Below are positions 59,851 to 64,000 of a DNA stretch of 64,000 nt, one piece after another (position 1 is the first letter of the stretch; every line of letters begins with the position of its first letter). The notes under the pieces are model-generated. The model searched no databases, was not told the DNA's origin, and saw nothing but the letters and a program-made list of their open reading frames with translations. Made by a program: the position numbers and the translations under genes. The DNA is taken from NCBI GenBank assembly GCA_021773435.1, contig JAJFKC010000020.1, positions 62,001 through 126,000 of the forward strand, given 5' to 3'. The stretch comes from Porticoccaceae bacterium (lineage in GTDB: Bacteria > Pseudomonadota > Gammaproteobacteria > Pseudomonadales > Porticoccaceae).

Positions 59851-61254
59851 ATGGAAATAAAAGAAATTCAGGTTAGTGTGGGGGATTTGGTTCCAGGCAT
59901 GTATGTGTGCCGGCTAGATTGCCCCTGGAGCAGTACCCCCTTTCCCATTCAAGGATTTCGTATAACCTCTCTGGCCGATGTTGCTGCTCTGGGGACTTAT
60001 TGTTCCCATGTTTATGTCGATAGCGTCAAAGAATCGAATTCAATTGATACGCGAGGAGCCGTCTGGGCGCCTGGTGCTCGCCAGTCTAAATTTAGTCCGC
60101 GGGTAGTGAAAAACGATCGGCGAAAGGTGAGTAGTAAGACCTATGCTGACGCGAGTTATATATCACTTAAGAAACACACCAAGGGCTACCCAGTAACAAT
60201 GTCGTTGCGTGATGAAGTCGTGCGGGCCAAATATGTGATGCGCGATTTGAGGGCGGATCTGTCTCTGGTCAGCAGGCAGATATCTCGGGGCAAACTTACC
60301 GATTATGGAAGTTTGAGAAAAAATGTAGAGGCCATGGTTCAGAGCGTATTACGTTGTCCGGATGCGTTTGCCTGGCTAATCCGTTTACGTGAAAAAGATC
60401 AACACAGCCATGACCATAGTTTGCGGTCATCGTTATGGGCGGTTCAGTTTGCCCGTTATGTCGGGATGGATAGCCAGGAAATAGCAGTACTGTGTTTAGG
60501 CACTTTACTCAAAGATATCGGCAAGGTTAAGGTATCAAACGTCATACTGCGGAAGCAAAATAGAACTGAAGAAGAAGAACGCGAATATTATAGCTATGTG
60601 TCGCACGGAGTTGAAATGCTTCGCCAGACGCGCAAAGTAGAACCTCGAGTTATCTCTATAGTGCGTTATCACGCTGAGCGACATAAAGGTCAAGGTTTTC
60701 TTGAAGGGTTGTCAGGTGCGAAAATACCCTTGCTTGCAAGAATTGCGGGTATGGCCACTGCTTACGATTTAATTTGTAATCCGCGCGGGGCTGACCAACC
60801 TGTGGCACCCTCTCGGGCCGTGAGCTTGCTATACAACATGCGAGGCAATGAATTTGAGGAAGATTTAATTATCGATTTTATTCAATCAGTTGGCTTATAT
60901 CCAACTGGCACTTTGGTTGAACTGACTACTGGTGATATTGGTGTAGTTGTTGAGCAGCACCCCAAGTCACGATTGGCTCCACAAGTTGCGATTCTTCATC
61001 AAGGCGAGGGGGATCTAAATCAGAATATGTTCCTTGTAGATTTAAAAGAAGAAGAAAAGACCATCAGTACGCTGGAACAGCGTCGGGGCAGTGACTTGCA
61101 AGTTATCGGTCGGGTAGCTATTGCCCGTGATCTCGAACCGACAGGTTATGATGTCGATCTATCTAATGTCTCTATGCTATTTATGAGCGGGGAAACTGAG
61201 GGTAGCAATAAATTATGGGCCGTAATGCGAAAAAAAATGGGTTTAAAAAACTGA
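59851..61254 (+). CDS. DUF3391/HD-GYP-like protein with altered catalytic motifs
   Basis: A 467-residue cytoplasmic protein. An N-terminal DUF3391 domain (IKEIQVSVGDLVPGMYVCRLD) is followed by an HD-GYP-type domain (about 165-370). An early His is present (H189), but the HD pair reads K221-D222 (LLKDIGK). The HHExxDGxGYP segment reads H274-A-ER-H-K-G-Q-G-F-L284. HD, the second His, the Asp and the YP are therefore replaced. HD-GYP proteins normally hydrolyse cyclic-di-GMP; this one is probably inactive or a binding/regulatory protein (inference). Single gene. Confidence 0.88.
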   Translation: MEIKEIQVSVGDLVPGMYVCRLDCPWSSTPFPIQGFRITSLADVAALGTYCSHVYVDSVKESNSIDTRGAVWAPGARQSKFSPRVVKNDRRKVSSKTYADASYISLKKHTKGYPVTMSLRDEVVRAKYVMRDLRADLSLVSRQISRGKLTDYGSLRKNVEAMVQSVLRCPDAFAWLIRLREKDQHSHDHSLRSSLWAVQFARYVGMDSQEIAVLCLGTLLKDIGKVKVSNVILRKQNRTEEEEREYYSYVSHGVEMLRQTRKVEPRVISIVRYHAERHKGQGFLEGLSGAKIPLLARIAGMATAYDLICNPRGADQPVAPSRAVSLLYNMRGNEFEEDLIIDFIQSVGLYPTGTLVELTTGDIGVVVEQHPKSRLAPQVAILHQGEGDLNQNMFLVDLKEEEKTISTLEQRRGSDLQVIGRVAIARDLEPTGYDVDLSNVSMLFMSGETEGSNKLWAVMRKKMGLKN

Positions 61255-61397
61255 CCGACCGATATATTGTCCCTGCCAAGCTTGCTCGATGTAACAGTCT
61301 GTATTCATGTATATCCTCTCTCGAGCTATTGAGAACCTCTAGATATAACGCTTATGTAACTCTCTATGTGGTACTGTCTAAGAGGGCAATAAACCCT

Positions 61398-62261
61398 CTA
61401 TACAGCGTTGCTACCTGCCGAGAATCTCCCTACGGCGTCGCCTACACGCAAGGCTAGCCCAGACTTTAATTCCTTGTTCAGAAGTAGCTGATCCGAAAAT
61501 AATAAAATTACAGTAGAGCCGAATTTGAAGCGGCCAATCTCGGATCCTTTGTCAAAATGGAGTGGGCAGGTGTCATGCTGGTATCGAGACGGTGTCCCTG
61601 GTGAGTACTTCTTTTGCCAAACAGTTTCAATTCCTGCCACTATCATTGCTCCGACCATAATGACGACAAATGGTCCGAGCCGAGATTCAAAAGTGCATAC
61701 CAGGCGTTCATTGCGACAAAATAATCCCGACACCTGCCTGGTTGTGGCGTTATTAACCGAAAACAATTTGCCTGGGATGTAGCATGATTCTATTAAGGTC
61801 GCAGATACTGGTATATGCACTCGATGATAATCACTAGGTGAGAGGTAGGTGGTAATGAAACTCCCATGCTGGAATGTCGGTGCCAGTGAACAGTCGTCAA
61901 GTAAATCGGTTACCGAGTAGTGAAGACCTTTCGCCTGCAATATGCTTCCCTGTTTTATTTTTCCGCATTGGCTGATGATCCCATCGGCGGCTGAGACAGC
62001 AGACATTGGATCATTATTGATGGGCCGTGAATCAGGAGTTAGCGCTCGTGTAAAAAAGTCATTGAAGCTGCTATATCTTTCTGGGTTTTGGTATATGGCA
62101 TCGTCCATATTCACTTGATATCGAGCAACAAATAATCGAATCAACAGGTTTTTGATCGAAACTGTTTTCGTGTTGGCCAGTTTGGCCGCCAGCCGTGATA
62201 AGCGATGTTGCGGTAACATGCGTTGTAAGGCGCAGAAGATTTTGTCTTTAATATCACTCAC
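61398..62261 (-). CDS. psd: phosphatidylserine decarboxylase
   Basis: A 287-residue proenzyme that makes phosphatidylethanolamine. The self-cleavage site that yields the pyruvoyl group is FGST (usually LGST), near residue 251. DYHRVHIPVSATL and the FFTRAL segment are conserved. Next to rsgA, as in E. coli. Confidence 0.94.
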   Translation of the reverse strand: MSDIKDKIFCALQRMLPQHRLSRLAAKLANTKTVSIKNLLIRLFVARYQVNMDDAIYQNPERYSSFNDFFTRALTPDSRPINNDPMSAVSAADGIISQCGKIKQGSILQAKGLHYSVTDLLDDCSLAPTFQHGSFITTYLSPSDYHRVHIPVSATLIESCYIPGKLFSVNNATTRQVSGLFCRNERLVCTFESRLGPFVVIMVGAMIVAGIETVWQKKYSPGTPSRYQHDTCPLHFDKGSEIGRFKFGSTVILLFSDQLLLNKELKSGLALRVGDAVGRFSAGSNAV

Positions 62262-62355
62262 GTCTAAGCTCTGTTGGTCAGTAGGTGGTCGTTAAGACTT
62301 AATGCGGAAGAGTGAGGATGGAGACGACTGTGCTCACTCCTTCCAACCAGGTTGG

Positions 62356-63369
62356 TCAATCGAGACCAAGACTCTGGCTGATCCGATGGTAGCTGTCCAG
62401 TCTTTGTGCCGATATAGAGCCTTCCTTGCAGGCCGCCCGAAGAGCGCAGCCGGGGTCGTTTTTATGACTACAGTTGCGGAACCGGCACTGGCCCAAAAAG
62501 GGTCGAAATTCGATGAACCCCTGGGCCAATTGTTGTCGATCCAGGTGCATTAAGCCAAATTCCCGAATACCTGGTGAGTCGATAATACTGCCGCCGTCAG
62601 ATAACAAATAGAGATCGGCTGTGGTGGTGGTATGGCGTCCTTTGGCTTTGGCGGCCGATAGTTTACCGACTTTTGCATTAGCGGGCGGGCACAGCGCATT
62701 AATGATCGATGACTTACCCACCCCGGACTGACCGACGAATACACTGGTTTTATTAGTCAACCGCGTGACCAGCTCGCCAATGCCCAGGCCGGATTTGGCC
62801 GATACCTGGAAAGCCACGTAGCCGATATCCTGGTAGGGAGCCAGCAGGTTAGATACCGATTTTACCTGTTCGGCATTAAGGTCAGCTTTGTTGAGAACAA
62901 TCATCGGAGTAATTTTGTGCTGCTCGCTGGCAACGAGATAACGATCGATTAGTTCGTGATGCGCTTCTGGTTCCGGCGCGACCACAATCATAATATTGTC
63001 GATATTTGCCACGACAGTGCGAATGTTGCCTCGACTATCTGGCCGTTCTAGTTGGCTCGTCCGGGGCAGTACGGCAGTTATCACCCCAGTTGAATCGCCT
63101 GCGCGCCAGACAACCTGGTCGCCAGTGACCAGTGACTCTAGATGAGACCGGAAATAACAGCGTCGTAGTGAGTCGGTGGGTCGAAGGCTCGACATGACAT
63201 CGGCCTGATTACTAAAGCGGGTCACCACCGTGCCGCTCTGCTCAGGTCCCAGTTGATCGGAAGACAGCAAATCGTCGAGCTGATCATCGTGTTTATTAGT
63301 CGGAGCAGCGCGCGATTGTTTATCGCGGATACGTTTTTGTTGCCGCAAAGTGAGCTTTGACTTTGCCAT
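62356..63369 (-). CDS. rsgA: ribosome small-subunit GTPase RsgA
   Basis: A 337-residue circularly permuted GTPase aiding 30S maturation. The motifs are in the order NKAD (G4), GQSGVGKSS (G1), then DSPGIREFGL (G3). An OB fold precedes them and a zinc knuckle follows (CRFRNCSHKNDPGCALRAAC). I start at ATG 63369 (MAKSKLTLRQQ), which aligns with the family N terminus; an ATG three codons upstream is possible. Confidence 0.94.
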   Translation of the reverse strand: MAKSKLTLRQQKRIRDKQSRAAPTNKHDDQLDDLLSSDQLGPEQSGTVVTRFSNQADVMSSLRPTDSLRRCYFRSHLESLVTGDQVVWRAGDSTGVITAVLPRTSQLERPDSRGNIRTVVANIDNIMIVVAPEPEAHHELIDRYLVASEQHKITPMIVLNKADLNAEQVKSVSNLLAPYQDIGYVAFQVSAKSGLGIGELVTRLTNKTSVFVGQSGVGKSSIINALCPPANAKVGKLSAAKAKGRHTTTTADLYLLSDGGSIIDSPGIREFGLMHLDRQQLAQGFIEFRPFLGQCRFRNCSHKNDPGCALRAACKEGSISAQRLDSYHRISQSLGLD

Positions 63370-63447
63370 ATCTCCCATTTTCTACATCTGTCCCGAAACC
63401 CTAGCTTATAGCATAATGAACTGCTAAGACATTGGGGCAGATTAACT

Positions 63448-64000
63448 TTGACGGACACTATTATTAATACAATAAGTGGCTATTTGCCGCTGTTGGTTGT
63501 CCTGGCAGCGTCGGTATTTACATTAAGTATTTGCCATCTATTGCTAATTCGTCGGGCGGATAAAAGCGAGGGTTCATCGCTGTTGCGACAGCTAACAATG
63601 CTCTTGTTGACGGTTGTTGCTGTCATCTCAGTCATTCTTGCCCTGCCGATTGCCGAGGGTCCAAAAGGGGATCTGTTGGGTTTGCTGGGCCTTGTGTTGA
63701 CCGGAGTTTTCGCGCTGTCATCCACGACCTTTGTCGCCAACGCTATGGCCGGTTTTATGCTGCGCACGGTAAAGAGCTTTAATTTGGGTGACTTTGTTCG
63801 CGTCAACCAACATTTTGGTCGTGTTACCGAGCGAGGTTTATTTCACACCGAGATTCAATCTGAAGACCGAGACCTGATTACGCTGCCCAACCTTTATCTC
63901 ACTGCGCATCCGGTCGAGGTGGTGCGTGCTTCCGGGACAGTGATCTCCTGCGATTTATCACTGGGCTACGATATAGCTTACTTCCAGGTAGAACCCTTGC
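63448..64000 (+). CDS. MscS family mechanosensitive channel (3' end outside window)
   Basis: An open frame that runs off the window end; 184 residues are visible. It begins at TTG 63448 (no in-frame ATG after the upstream stop), with GGGG ten bases before. Three hydrophobic helices (about 10-30, 48-67, 73-97) come first. The third continues into the Ala/Gly-rich pore helix VFALSSTTFVANAMAGFMLRT. The MscS beta domain follows: FNLGDFVRVNQHFGRVTE and RDLITLPNLYL. Divergent from rsgA. Confidence 0.9.
   Translation, partial: MTDTIINTISGYLPLLVVLAASVFTLSICHLLLIRRADKSEGSSLLRQLTMLLLTVVAVISVILALPIAEGPKGDLLGLLGLVLTGVFALSSTTFVANAMAGFMLRTVKSFNLGDFVRVNQHFGRVTERGLFHTEIQSEDRDLITLPNLYLTAHPVEVVRASGTVISCDLSLGYDIAYFQVEPL

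Noticed and set aside
61381-61399. AGAGGG-loop-CCCTCT hairpin between the HD-GYP gene and psd
   Set aside because: No T-run on either strand; probably not a terminator.

Overview
The window is a stretch of chromosome from a gammaproteobacterium. Gene content and order resemble Pseudomonas and marine Cellvibrionales-type relatives. Conserved blocks include argH next to algZ-algR-hemC-hemD-hemX-hemY, lptM-lysA-dapF-DUF484-xerC, pilMNOPQ-aroK-aroB-gltBD-hemE, mrcA/nudE/yrfG-hslR-hslO-pckA, and a minor-pilin operon fimU-pilVWXY1Y2-pilE. Base composition looks moderate throughout. I saw no prophage, insertion sequence, tRNA, rRNA or CRISPR array. The exact genus cannot be fixed by reading alone.

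Layout. 1-7 kb: 3' end of a YgiQ radical-SAM gene, a small exported protein of unknown function, a TorF-family porin behind a sigma-54 promoter with an NtrC-like site, a CoxE-like VWA protein with its MoxR AAA+ partner, and an odd acyl-CoA dehydrogenase homologue. 7-15 kb: SmrA, a three-PAS GGDEF-EAL protein, dodecin, a membrane pyrophosphatase of the K+-dependent type, and ComM. 15-17.3 kb: a nitrogen-sensing module glnK-amtB-glnK. 17.3-23.2 kb (minus strand): argH, lptM, lysA, dapF, DUF484, xerC. 23.3-29.6 kb: algZ-algR and hemCDXY. 29.6-37.8 kb: pckA, hslO, hslR, yrfG, nudE, cysQ, mrcA. 37.9-51.9 kb: pilMNOPQ, aroK, aroB, gltB, gltD, hemE. 52-59.1 kb (minus strand): the minor-pilin/PilY1 operon. 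59.1-59.85 kb: a gene-poor interval with a palindrome, a tandem repeat and an intrinsic terminator. 59.85-64 kb: a degenerate HD-GYP protein, psd, rsgA and the start of a MscS-type channel gene.

How it fits together. Three themes recur. Nitrogen: two PII proteins, AmtB and GltBD, plus a porin whose upstream region looks NtrC/sigma-54 controlled. Type IV pili: the alignment complex and secretin, the minor pilins with PilY1, and the AlgZR two-component pair, which in Pseudomonas controls the minor-pilin operon. Cyclic-di-GMP: one apparently intact GGDEF-EAL enzyme and one HD-GYP homologue lacking key catalytic residues.

Most of the window is conserved housekeeping DNA and I did not find a clearly new multi-gene system. 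The most unusual signals are: (i) at least nine short tandem duplications (11-17 bp units, 2-4 copies), mostly at gene borders, two of which duplicate translation-initiation regions; (ii) the sigma-54/NtrC-type control region of the TorF porin; (iii) substituted catalytic residues in the HD-GYP protein and the acyl-CoA dehydrogenase homologue; (iv) possible structured or small RNAs before hppA and before the HD-GYP gene.
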